Shown one piece after another: positions 45,346 through 56,410 of a stretch of 64,000 nt of DNA. The translations under genes and the position numbers were made by a program. The DNA is from Dastarcus helophoroides (Eukaryota; Arthropoda; Insecta; Coleoptera; Bothrideridae): assembly GCA_028583605.1 (NCBI GenBank), contig CM053329.1:36889992-36953991 (forward strand). The letters run 5' to 3'. Numbering within the stretch: the first letter of the stretch is position 1; every line of letters starts with the position of its first letter. The notes under the pieces are model-generated. The model saw nothing but the letters and a program-made list of their open reading frames with translations. It searched no databases and was not told where the DNA came from.

Positions 45346-45805
45346 AGAACCGTTTTTCCTAATTGACCCAAATTTCAAGAAAAGGGCTTTATTTGTTAAA
45401 CAAATCGAAATTTCCAGAATGTCAAACTTTCAAAAAAAAAAGCATCGACATTTTCAGAAAAAGCACCATTTTCTAAAAATATTTAAACACAGAAAAAAGT
45501 CTAAATTTCCTAGAGAAGTCTTTCTCTGGGAAATCATTTTCAAAAATAAGTTAAATATAGAAAAAAAATCGAAATTTAGTAGAGAAAAACGAGTTTTGTA
45601 TAAAAAGTGGAATTTTGAGAGTAGCGCTTCGACTTCAAATAAAAAGCGATCGAATTTTGCAAAAAGGTCGAGGTTTCAAAAAAAAAATGAAGAAATACTT
45701 TTGAAATAAATCAATTAGTTTTATTATAACTTGAAAATTATGACAAAGTCTTAAAGAATATATTTAAACTTTTTAAGTAAATGAAAGTTGTTGACGTATT
45801 GACTT
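45346..45805. repeat. Purine-biased AT tract
   Basis: Same style as the other tracts (caaaaaaaaagcatcg, ggaattttgaga). The 96-codon frame at 45419-45709 is lysine-rich low-complexity sequence. Confidence 0.45.
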
Positions 45806-46670
45806 ATAGGTTCGAGATATCTGTCGAATGTTTAGAAGTAATTAGGGTTAGAGATACGCAATTATATCGAATATTCTAGTAGTGTGAAGTACCAATATAA
45901 GCCAGTAACAAGTAAAAACCTGTAGCTTATCTTAACTTCATCGCTAGAACTAAATTTAAAAAAAAAGAAATTTCCGAAGAGCTTACAATTACATTTGTAT
46001 ACAGTTCAAATGAAACTAAAAATTATGTAAGAAACTTTTTGATACTCAGTATAAACTAGCCTAAAAACGTTTCAAATTCCTGTAAAACTCAGCTCTTTAA
46101 AACGTCTGAAAGAAATCGCGTCACACACCAGTGCATCTGGGTTTCGAAGTGGATACATATTTTCAGGATTCAGAAATCTAATAGTAATGTAATAGTAATA
46201 GTCAATTATCAGCCAATAAAACAGTCTAGAGGCATGTACTATTCAGCACTATTATTATTAAGCTTAAGGTTTGAGACATCTGTCGAATATTTACAAGTAA
46301 TTAGGCCTAGAGATACGTAATTATATCGAATATTCTAGTAATATTGAATATCAATATAAGTCGGTAACACGCAAAAATATTTGTAAAATCCTAACGTTAT
46401 TGACTGAACTAAACAGAAAACTCGAAATTTCCAAAAATTTTAAAATGAGCAATTGCATACAATCTAAATTAAACTATAAATTACAGGAGAAACTTTTTAC
46501 TCCACTTAGTATAAAATAGTCCTAACTTTTTGATACTCAGTATAAACTAGCATAAAAACGTCTCAAATTCCTGTAAAACTCAGCTTTTTAAAACGTCTAA
46601 AAGAAATCGCGTCACGCACCAGTGTATCTGGGTCTCGAGGTGGATACGCGCTTTCAGGATTCAGAAGCAC
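45806..46670. repeat. Tandem duplication, units of about 0.46-0.49 kb
   Basis: Two units share gatatctgtcgaatgttta (45816; variant at 46274), ttatatcgaatattctagta, tttttgatactcagtataaa (46037 and 46529) and gaaatcgcgtcacacaccag to ttttcaggattcagaa. The match is good along the whole unit. A related inverted piece lies at 35855. Confidence 0.8.
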
Positions 46671-47047
46671 ACATTTGCGCCTCACGTACGCCCCTGGACT
46701 GATTTATGACGCTCTTTATAACCGCAGGCAGTGCACCACGAGCATTTATATCAAAATGAAAACCTAGATGGCCACAAGCGAGCCTGTGCAACTATTTATT
46801 GCCCTCACATTAAATGCATTAATGGCGCCTTACAAGACGATCGTGTTTTGACATTTTAAATTAAAAATAAAATCTTTTACTCTTGCCTGGGAATTAAACT
46901 AGACAACTGGAAGCTTTCCTCGATGGTAACTGTTTTCGGTTTAGTTTTTACATATTTTGGCAGTGGGCTACGCCAGGGAACAATTCCTAGGAGGAAGTCA
47001 CTTAAAGTTTAAGTATACTTGAAGGGGAGCATTTTAAATATGAAATA
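46671..47047. other. Unassigned, mixed-composition DNA
   Basis: No repeat or ORF recognised. Confidence 0.4.
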
Positions 47048-47055
47048 ATCTAGAA

Positions 47056-47334
47056 CGGTGTTTCTCAAAGTGTGGTACGCGTAGAGGGTACGGGAAGAGT
47101 TTGGTGGGGGTAAACGTGACAAATCGGACTTAATCAACGTGCATAGATTTAAAGAATTCGTGCAGACTTGCAAAATGATGTTTTGTTCAAATTCATTAAT
47201 AGGTTCATCAGAGTGGTAAACACACTTCTTCATTTAAATATCAGTTAAGATGCAATTATTTTAACGAGGGGTAACTAACGTCATGAAAAAAATATGGATA
47301 GGGTACACTAATGTCAAAAGTTTGGGAAACACTA
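47056..47334. mobile_element. Short hAT MITE with 8-bp target duplication
   Basis: The left end is CGGTGTTTCTCAAAGTGTGG and the right end, read inward, TAGTGTTTCCCAAACTTTTG: diverged forms of the CAGTGTTTCYCAAA hAT end. Flanks are atctagaa (47048-47055) and atctagag (47335-47342), 7 of 8 identical. The 279-bp body is non-coding (the minus ORF across it is not supported). Confidence 0.85.
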
Positions 47335-47342
47335 ATCTAGAG

Positions 47343-47562
47343 ATACGTAAATATGGTACCATCCAGGAAGACGTAATGCCTCCTAAGATCTTTGATCGAG
47401 TGATCTTATAAATAATTTCGAAAAATCCACTATCTTCTTATTGTTGACAGAAGTAATCCAAGCAAATTTAATAGCTAAATTCTTCTCTCGAAGTAGAAAA
47501 AATGGAAATGTGTTACATACTACTGACACACTACTGAAGAATTTCGTAAACTATTTCCACAC
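47343..47562. other. Spacer between two hAT-type insertions
   Basis: Mixed-composition DNA, no feature. Confidence 0.4.
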
Positions 47563-47599
47563 GTTATTAGGCAGTGGCGGTTCGTAGCCAAAACTAATG

Positions 47600-50110
47600 G
47601 GGGTGCTGCTTAGCGTTTTAAAATTTTTAAGATTTCGACTAGAAATTTCGACATTTTCAAAACGTTACTTTTCGAAAATTTTAGATTTCTTTGAAAACTT
47701 GACAATGAAAACTTTTGATAATGTCCCGTTTCTTGAAATGTTGGATTTTTTCCAAATTTCTACTGTATTTCAAAATTTAGATTTTTTCTTTTAATCTCGA
47801 CCTTATTTTAATTTTAAGTATTGACTTTTCTGAAAAACTGTAAATACTCTTTTAAAAATTTCCGTATTTGTGTAAATATTTAGACTTTTCGGTGTTCTGT
47901 CTTTTTTTTGTAATTTAATTATTACATTTTTTTAATTTTTACCGTTTGAAAATCCTTACTTTTTCTGAAAATGTAAATTTTTTCAAAACTAGACTTTTAA
48001 CTTTTTAAATTCTCGACTTTTTTCTAAATTTCATCTTTGTTCATAATTTTTTTTGGAAAATTATAATTTTTTTATTGAAAATTTCGATTCTTAATAACTT
48101 CGACTGGTTTTTATTTAAATGTTAACTCTATTTCAAAATTTCGACTTTTTTTGGGAAGTTTCGATTATTTTTTGATTTTTTTTGTTGAAAATATCGCTGC
48201 TTCTTAATTTTGGAAATTCTTTCAAAATTTCGACTTTTTTGAAAATTTTATGAAATGTTTGAGATTTTTTCGAAACTTTAATTTTTTTGATCTAAAATCT
48301 CAACTTCTTAAAAAAATTTTCGATTTTGATTTAAAATCTTAGCTACCAAAAATTTTAACTTCTCAACGACTTTTGAAAACCTGGATTTATCTGATAATTT
48401 TCGGTTGTTTTCAATTTTCCGGTTTCGAAAATTTTGGTTTATATTAAAAAATTGAGTGCAAATTTGCCAACTATTTAAAATTTCGAATTATTTTGTAAAT
48501 TCAATAAAAATTCTTAAATCTTTTTCAAATTTCCATATTTTTTTTAATTTCGAGTATAAAATTTTGACCTTCTCTTCATGAATTTTTTTCCTTTTGCAAA
48601 ATTTTGACTTCTTTTGGAAATTTGAAAGATTTTGAAAACTTTTGCCTTGTCAACAAATTTCGATTTTCTTTATTGAAAATTTTAACCTTTCCTTAAATCT
48701 GCACTTTTTTGAAATTTTCGACTTTTTATTTTAATTCCCACTTTGTTGAAAATTCCGGCCATTTTCAAATGTTCGAATTTTTCAAAATTTTGGTCATTTT
48801 CCAAAATTTAAAATTTTTGGAAAACTTAAAAATTTTGACTATTTTTCTATTTCAACTATTTTTAAAATTTTGACATTTTTTACTAACTGTCGATCCTTAA
48901 TTTGAAAATTATGATTTTTTTTTAAGTCAGACATTTCTTAAAACATTTTATTAAAATTTTCGACTAATATTTCGTAAAATTTCGACTACATTTTAAAACT
49001 TCGACTTTTTTTTTTAAAATTTCGACTCTTTTTGAAAACTTGACTTTTTTAAAAAAGTTCGAACTTATTTAAAAATTTAATTTATACATTTTTTTAAACA
49101 TTTCAATCAAATCTTCGACTTAAAACAACTTAAACTTGAACTATTGAAAATTTCGACTTTTTTCAAAATTTTACTTTTTCAAAATTTCAACTTTTTTGAT
49201 AATTACGAATTTTTCAATAACTTTGAGTTTTCTCCAACATTAAAAAAATCTAGCTTCTTTAAAAATGTAATTAAAAATTCTGCAATTTATTTGAAATGTC
49301 GATATTTGTTAAAAAATTCGTCTTTTATTCACATTCCCAAAATTATTGAAAATGTCGACCATTTTAAAAATTGAAATTTATTTTTCAAAATCCTTATTTT
49401 CTTTTGAAAATTTGACTATGAAAATTTCAATTTTTTTACTTACTTTACTTTTTCTTTAAATTTGACTGTTCTGATAACTTTGGCTTTATTTTTTAAAAGT
49501 GGTAATGTTTTTCTTTTTAAATTTACATTTTTTGAGAAAAATGTTAAAATAACACTCGAATTTAAAAAATTAATATCAAAAATTTCTATTTTTAAAACTG
49601 TGCAAAAGTTTTGAAACAAATTTTTAACAAAAACTTGCATTTTATGTATAAATTAATTGCTAAAATTTGAATTTTAATCACAGAAAAAATTGGCTTCAAG
49701 CTGGAATATTTGATTTTTGAAATTTTCTCTGAAACTTCAAAATTACTAGAAAAAAATTAAATTAGAGCAGCAAATTGTTATTGAAATTTTTTCAATATTT
49801 TGATTCATTTTAATTTCGGAATTTTGAGACTCTAGAAATGTTGACTCTTTTTCTCAAAAATTTTGAATAATTCCCACTTTAAAAGTCGAAATTATAAAAA
49901 AAAATTGTACAATTAATTTATTTCAAAAAAAAGTTATTTTTCTTTAATTCCGAAAAGTGTTATTTTTTTTTTTGAAAAATATTTACCAATAGGAAATTTT
50001 CAACTTTTTCTATAAATATATGATCTGCTTTCTCTTGAAATTTTAGGTTTAATCTTTAAATTTCGATCGTTTTTTTATCGAAATTTGAATTTTAAATTCG
50101 AACTTGAGAA
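47600..50110. repeat. Pyrimidine-biased AT tract (left interior of the hAT-type element)
   Basis: Degenerate tttcgactttttt / aaaatttcgac words on the plus strand. Frames such as 49144-49374 are low-complexity. Reverse-strand counterpart of the right interior. Confidence 0.7.
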
Positions 50111-50269
50111 TTTTAAGGATCAATTCAACATTTCTAGATTTCTGAAATTTCGACTTCTTTCTCCAATCGATCGATTTTTTTTTTACAATTGTTATTCTGA
50201 TTTAGAACTGGGACTTCTGAAAATGTTTAAATTTGAAGTTCGAAATTTCTTAGAAGGAGGAGAGGGAAC

Positions 50270-51035
50270 AAGACTGGATTTAGACTTAATTAGAGGAGGG
50301 AAGGGGAGGAGAAGAGAAAAGGAGAGAAGAAAAGAAATGAGAAAAAAAGAGTGGAGAAGAGAAGAGATGGGAATAGAAGAGAAGAGATGGGAAGAGAAGA
50401 GAAGAGATGGGAAGAGAAGAGAAGAGAAGAGAAGAGAAGAGAAGAGAAGAGAAGAGAAGAGAAGAGAAGAGAAGAGAAGAGAAGAGAAGAGAAGAGAAGA
50501 GAAGAGAAGAGAAGAGAAGAGAAGAGAAGAGAAGAGAAGAGAAGAGAAGAGAAGAGAAGAGAAGAGAAGAGAAGAGAAGAGAAGAGAAGAGAAGAGAAGA
50601 GAAGAGAAGAGAAGAGAAGAGAAGAGAAGAGAAGAGAAGAGAAGAGAAGAGAAGAGAAGAGAAGAGAAGAGAAGAGAAGAGAAGAGAAGAGAAGAACAGA
50701 AGAGAAGCGAAGAGAAGGGACAAGAAGAGAAGAGAAAAGAAGAGAAAAGAAGAGAAGAGAAGAGAAGAGAAGACAAGAGAAGAGAAGAGAAGAGAAGAGA
50801 AGAGAAGGGACAAGAAAAGAAGAGAAAAGAAGAGAAAAGAAGAGAAGAGAAGAGAAGAGAAGACAAGAGAAGAGAAGAGAAGAGAAGAGAAGAGAAGAGA
50901 AGAGAAGAGAAGAGAAGAGAAGAGAAGAGAAGAGAAGAGAAGAGAAGAGAAGAGAAGAGAAGAGAAGAGAAGAGAAGAGAAGAGAAGAGAAGAGAAGAGA
51001 AGAGAAGAGAAGAGAAGAGAAGAGAAGAGAGAGAT
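50270..51035. repeat. Long GAAGA pentanucleotide microsatellite
   Basis: About 760 bp, starting with ragged GA-rich sequence. It is essentially pure gaaga from about 50402 to 50693, then has variant units (gggac, gaaaaga, gacaaga) to 50865, and is pure again to about 51030. It is a homopurine strand throughout. The 5-bp period leaves all plus-strand frames open, producing apparent proteins of up to 317 codons made of REEKR repeats; these are artefacts. Confidence 0.95.
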
Positions 51036-51079
51036 TAAGAAATTTCTTTGGTCCTACAGTAGTAGTAATTTTTTAAAGA

Positions 51080-52310
51080 AATAATAAATTGTAAAAAAAG
51101 TTGAAATTTTCAAAGTTCATTTTTTCTTGAAATTTCAATATTTTTCTCAAAGTTTTCTTATTTTTATGCATATTTGAAGTTTATTTTCCCTAAATTTATA
51201 CTTAATAATTTTGAGTTTCTTATCAAAGTTACAGAATAAAATGAATTTTAAAATATTAAAATTTCGTTAAAAAACTTTTAAACTTCCAAAACAAATTAGA
51301 GAGAAATGAAAATTTCTACAAAAAAAAATATTTTAAAGACAAAATCTCCAGAAAAAGTCAAAATTTCAAAAAAAATATTCTTTGTACAAAATATTTATAG
51401 AAAAACACAAATTTCGTAGGAAAAAAAAGCAAAATTTCTTAGAGGAAATATCGAAATTTAAAAAAAAATTTATATATCATTACAAAAAAGTTGAAATTTT
51501 TTGTTTGTCCCAAAATGTTGAAATTTTTATAGAGATTTCAGGGTTTTTTCCAAACATTTTTTGTCAAAACTACAAATTAAAACAAACTTTAAATTTATTC
51601 TTCATAAAAATTTAAATATTTCCAAACTGGGCCGAAGAAATGTTAAATAAATTGAAAAAAACAAAAAACTTTAAATTATCAAAAAAAGTTGTAAAAAAAC
51701 TTTGCAATTTTAAAGCAAATTAGAGGAACATAAAAAAAAATCTGTAGAAGTTGGAATTTCTAGAAGAAATTTTAAGAACAACACTTTTAGGAAAAATAGA
51801 AATTTCGAGAAAATTTCTTTGTATAAAAACTTTAAGAAAAATGGAAACTTTGCAGAAAAAATCAAAATTTTCTATAAAAAAATGGAAATATCTGAAAAAA
51901 ACTCAAAATTTTTATACAAAATGAGATTTGACGTAAAATTTGGAATACAACGTATAAACTTATTTTTTAGAAAAATAGTAAAATGCTAGATGAGTTGGAT
52001 TTAGATTTTTTCTTGAAAACTGTAATTATTTTCTCAAAATGTTAACATTTTCAAAGAAGTTTGAATTTTTTTTCTTGATATTTTAATTTCTGCTCGAAAT
52101 ATTGATTTCTTCGTCAATACTTTTACAAAAATTAGTTTTTAAAAATGTGATTTTGATCAAAATTAAAAATAAAATAGGTTTTTAAATATCGTAACTTCGA
52201 GAAAGAAGCCTAAAATTTCTATAAAAGGAAATCAGAAAATATTTAAAATTTCTACAAAAAATTGTGAAATGAAAAGTGTTGAGAAAATTTTGAGAAAAAA
52301 ACTCTTGAGC
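51080..52310. repeat. Purine-biased AT tract (right interior of the hAT-type element)
   Basis: Degenerate gaaatttctagaaaaa words; base bias opposite to 47600-50110. Confidence 0.65.
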
Positions 52311-52369
52311 GAAATTGGGGGTGCTGCAGTTCCACAGTGCCCTATATGCCAGCCGCCACTGGTTATTAG

Positions 52370-52849
52370 TTTAATATTTAAACACTGTGGCGTACTAATC
52401 GTTTTGTTTAACAGATCAACTTATTCGTACAACATTTCTGTCTCATATTTGTATCCCACGCTTGCCAGAATCTTCCCATTTGTAGATATTGGAGAACTCG
52501 AAAAGTGAAGAGCCGTTTCATCGGACTGCGTATCTCCCCAAAGACACTAATAACTTCTAGACCTTCAGTAGATGTCTAGAACTTATACTTAGGTATGAGT
52601 CATTTCATCGGCTACAATAGTTTTTAGTAAACGTTTACTAAAGCGGTCCATACATTCTACGACAGCTAATTTAATTCCATAGTTCGTTACGCATTTATTG
52701 ACGTCAATATAAGTCCAGGAGTACGTAAGTTAAGCCTGACGAGAATACTTTTACTAGTTATTGATTTTTTAGAATCCGATTTAATTTAGTTGGCCATGGG
52801 CCATGATTAAAAGTAATAAATGACAGAAAAGCGCCATTTGTTTGCAACA
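52370..52849. other. Low-repeat DNA
   Basis: Non-repetitive; an imperfect palindrome ttggccatgggccatg lies near 52790. No coding feature seen. Confidence 0.4.
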
Positions 52850-53240
52850 ATGTTCGTGTGGGTACAAGAAAGAAGGGCGGACGGCAGGTTGTCGCTAGTC
52901 ACGGTGACAAATGATAGCCCACGTCCGGTAGTATCTGACACTCTCTAATGACCGGGTAGCCAAGAGCTAACGACGCGTCCTGTACGACCGATTTTCAAAC
53001 GGAATATCTGGCCCGGTGTCAGTTCCAGAAGCCGAAAGGCCGAACGAACTTCCTCTTGCTCTTATTTTCCCTTTTAAACCGCACAATTTCACGCTGCACT
53101 CGAACACCGTCCCGGCAAATTAATGGCCGCTTTTAGCTAATCAAATTGAACGGAAGAGTATTCCTGGAGTAGTGACGATTGGTGAACTTTCGATTAGTTT
53201 TCAGCTTCCGTTTCCTAATTCGAGGATTATGCGTGCGAAA
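52850..53240. other. GC-richer single-copy island
   Basis: G+C is clearly higher than the rest (for example gaagggcggacggcaggttg, ctggcccggtgtcagttcca). Not repeated in the window, no long frame. It looks like conserved non-coding or regulatory host DNA. Contains TAAT-type core sites (ctaatgacc), which by themselves are weak evidence. Confidence 0.35.
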
Positions 53241-53352
53241 TTTATCGAACTAAATCAATCTTGGTGTCTTTCGCCTTAATTTCATACCATGATGTATAAC
53301 ATAAGCATGAACGATGTTTCGTGAATATCGAAAGATGGAAGATCGATGTTTT

Positions 53353-53742
53353 TAGGGTTCCGTTCATTAAAATAGTAAAATGGAACCCTAATCTCGTGTC
53401 CGTTCATCTATCACCGAGATTTTCTTGAAAACTACATAATGTAGGAACTTGAAATTCGGTACAAAACCAAGGAATGCATAAACTAGTAGGTTTCGGCATT
53501 TATCAGATTTGGAGTTTGGAAACCAGAGACTGGTTTCGATCTTATTAAATTTCGTCAGTTTGGTGTATCCAACTCGCATGCTAACAAATATTCCGGCAAG
53601 TAAATACTATAGAAGCAACTAATGTTCTTCGTGTGAATCATAAGTACTGCCACCTGTTGGTCCATAGAGAAAATGTGGACAACTCCAATAAATGTGGTAT
53701 GCAACTAGAATGCACTAGACTACAATATGCAGCCCTCTAAGA
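53353..53742 (+). repeat. Repeat family B, unfilled copy 1
   Basis: Starts with a tagggttccgttc ... atggaaccctaa hairpin-like head, reminiscent of the gggttccgt repeats common in insect genomes. It then runs through the family B blocks (tttggaaaccagagactggt, tttggtgtatccaactcgca, gtactgccacctgttggtcc). Unlike the 41.8 kb copy it has no insertion between gtgtga and agtac. Confidence 0.65.
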
Positions 53743-54190
53743 GTGTACAGTCGATCCTAGGTAGTCGAATAACCATCAGTCCGAACCACAAACGCTTAGC
53801 AAAGCGGTTGTTCTCTAGGAAGTTCCAGAAGACTAGATTCTAAGGCATATTGTAGTCTAGGTTGCATACTGCTCGCTTAAGACACTTGTTTCTTTATGAA
53901 CCAATAGGTGACTGTACTTAGGAGTCACACAAAGGACGTTCGTTGATTCTATAGTATTTGCTTTGCTGGAACATTTGTTAGCATTCGAATTGGATATGCC
54001 AAACTGACGAAATCTAACAAGATAGAAACCGATCTTTGGTTTCCAAACTCCGAATCTGATCAATGTTCAAACCTATTGATCTGTGCATTAGAATCTAGTC
54101 TTCTGGGACTTTCCTAAAGAGCAACCGCTTTGCTAAACGTTCGTGGTTTAACTGTTGATAGTTCGGCTACCTACGATCCGCTATACACTT
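53741..54190. mobile_element. 0.45 kb element with about 100-bp inverted ends, containing inverted family B copy 2
   Basis: The left arm (53741-53845) begins agagtgtacagtcgatccta; the right arm, read inward, aaagtgtatagcggatcgta. Both hold gcttagcaaagcggttg or a variant and gaagactagattctaa. The centre (53850-54085) is a family B copy on the minus strand, also without the foldback insertion. Flanking target duplication not found. Confidence 0.6.
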
Positions 54191-55480
54191 TTACTGTTAT
54201 CTACTTGGATAAATCCACTGAAAACGCCTTGTTACTGAAAGAATTTGAAGTGGAGAAATTTTGTTAGTCTGGAAAATTTTTGAAGTATATAAATGTGTTT
54301 AACTGAAATTAAATTTAAATCCTCTTATGCCTACATCCATCTTATATTCCGTTTCGTCGAAAATTAAAGACGTTATTTTAGATTAGAAGCGTAAAATTTA
54401 TTTTTTTCAGCTGATGCAACCGTACGCAATAAAACTCGACTCGAGTTAATGGCAGTTGAGTTTCATCCCAATAAATATCATGTTAGTAGCTGAGTTCGGG
54501 CTATTGCACGGCCCATATTTCTACGATTTAGGCAGAATTTGAGTCAAGCCTGACTTGTTTATTGATCTATTAACATAAATTTAATCCTAGAAAAATTACC
54601 CTCCCGAACGGCGGCACTACCAAAATTACTAACAGCTTCTCCATTTCGACTCGATATGTTTTGGTAATAAAAAATTTAATGCTTTTGTGTCGTTAAACGT
54701 TTTCGGGTTGTAAATCGTTTAATTACCGAAAATAAGTCGACACATTTTAGGAGTTTCCTTGGAATTATTGGACAGTGGTTTATAATATTATTAACTGCCT
54801 GAGAAACCACGACTTGGGGGACGGGTTCCAAATTGGATATCGGGCGGCGACGTCTTTAAAATCTTGAATCTTGTCGTTATATGTATTATTGTTTCAATAT
54901 AAATTACTTGTTTTACTGGAGAAATTCATTGAATGTTAAGTAGATAAGCAGGTTAAAGCTTAACTGGAGCATTCAATAAATAATAAACATTCTTAATGAC
55001 CGTTCAAGGAGAAACGAGAAAAATAATAATTAATGCATAAAAAACATTTTAAATGGCACAATATGTTTTTATTAATTAAATATGAATAAAAACTAATGAG
55101 AACTTATACCCATGGGATATATCGATATAGGGAAAGTTTTATCAGACCTGCCAAGAATATCAATTGCTTTTTTATACCAGAAAACTAACCTTAAATTATA
55201 ATTTAATAATTTTAATCTGATGAAAGGACCCATCTAGCAAACAAGTGAGTCAAGCGTAGTGGCGCCTCGTGATATTTTCGGATGGGAAAAAAATTGGAAA
55301 AATAACTCAGCGTGTTGGTTTATTTAATTGTTTTAAAATAGGTTTCTTCAAATCGCTGATACCTTTACAAGTTCAAGTAGGAGAGCTTTGTGGAGAATTC
55401 CTCATGAATCACAGAAAACAGAAAAAAAACATCTTGCACATTAGACCCGCACAATAGGTCATGTGAACGTTAAGAGCTTT
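54191..55480. other. Low-repeat AT-rich DNA
   Basis: No recognised repeats or domains. The 62-codon frame at 55269-55457 has no support. Confidence 0.4.
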
Positions 55481-55782
55481 TGTTGAACTTTCTTGACACG
55501 GTTTTATTAGTTTTCGAATTGTTTTCTACTTGATTGTTTAATTGGAGAAATGAGATGCTGTAATCTGCACATGCCTATTTATTTAGGTTCTGTTCCATTT
55601 AACTTATATTTGTCCTTCTATCAGCTATGTAACGCTTATAAACATCTGATTCAATAACAATAACAAAGCAAGTTTTTATGGTCTCATATTTGATCTATTA
55701 TCTAAAAATAAGTCGATATGTAGAATAAATGTTGAATTTTCTTGACACGGTTTTATTAGCTTTTGAATCGTTTTATACTTGT
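55481..55782. repeat. Direct repeat pair, about 52 bp each
   Basis: 55481-55534 and 55731-55782 share gttgaa(c/t)tttcttgacacgg and ttttattag(t/c)tttcgaat-like sequence, 250 bp apart. Confidence 0.65.
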
Positions 55783-55870
55783 ATAAATCTAGTCTATGGA
55801 TTTTTGTAATTTAATCTAAATATCATGAGTCAGTGTTGTATTACTTATCAATTGGATTATGTTACTGGCA

Positions 55871-56000
55871 CAGTGATTCTTAAACTTTTTTTGTCAGGGC
55901 CCGGTTATTTTTATTCTTCCCCTTCGTGACCCACTATAAGATTTTTTAACTACCCCAAAGCTTCGTTTTCCTTCTGAGAATTTCGACCACATTTTAAGAT
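55871..56000 (+). mobile_element. hAT-type left end, family shared with 61982
   Basis: CAGTGATTCTTAAACTTTTT, then gtcagggcccggttattttt and ccccttcgtgaccca. The CAGTG.TTCT.AAACTTTTT pattern is a classic hAT end and the next 50 bases match 61982-62040. It opens into the pyrimidine-biased tract. No right end found. Confidence 0.6.
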
Positions 56001-56019
56001 TAGAAGTCAAAATTTTGGT

Positions 56020-56112
56020 GCAACGAAGTGGCCTTTGGTTATCTTCAGAAATTAAAATAGAAATATTGTCCCCTGAAACCAAGAACGTTTCAAAAACACA
56101 GCAAAATTTGCA
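56020..56112. mobile_element. Palindromic repeat family, left-end fragment
   Basis: ttggtgcaacgaagtggcct, ttggttatcttcagaaatta, gtcccctgaaaccaagaacg and aaaaacacagcaaaattt, in family order. Nothing of the right arm. Confidence 0.6.
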
Positions 56113-56410
56113 TTTTTTTAAATTTCCATGTGTTTTCAAAATGTTGGCTTTTTTTAACAAAATTTCACTTATTTTGAGAATAATTACTTCAAAATGTCTA
56201 CCTTTTTACAATTTTTAGACTTATTTAAAAAAAGTCTACCCTTTTCAAAATTTCGGCTTTTTTAGAAAATTTTATTTTATTTATTTTGAAAACTTCGACT
56301 CAAAATTTTAAGAGAAAAACGTTAGCGTTTCTCTCAAAGTTTTCACTTTATTTTTGAAAAAATCGAGTTAATTTCTAAATGTCGTACTTTGTCTTGAAAT
56401 TTCAAATTTT
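56113..56410. repeat. Pyrimidine-biased AT tract
   Basis: Degenerate tttcgac words; no coding content. Confidence 0.5.

Larger units (their letters stand above)
47571..52361. mobile_element. Giant non-autonomous hAT-type element with perfect 8-bp target duplication
   Basis: The left end is gCAGTGGCGGTTCGTAG; the right end, read inward, CAGTGGCGGCTGGCATATAG. Both also share a GGGGGTGCTGC block just inside. gttattag occurs at 47563-47570 and 52362-52369, a perfect 8-bp duplication (one extra g on the left). The 4.8 kb interior has a pyrimidine-biased left part (47600-50100), a GAAGA microsatellite (50270-51035) and a purine-biased right part (51080-52310). No transposase. CAGTGGCGG ends plus 8-bp duplication fit hAT well. 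Confidence 0.85.

Noticed and set aside
50085..51076. Open frames of 317, 241 and 225 codons on the plus strand and 224 and 175 on the minus strand
   Set aside because: They exist only because a 5-bp repeat without stop codons is open in every frame; REEKR/SSLLF repeats are not proteins.
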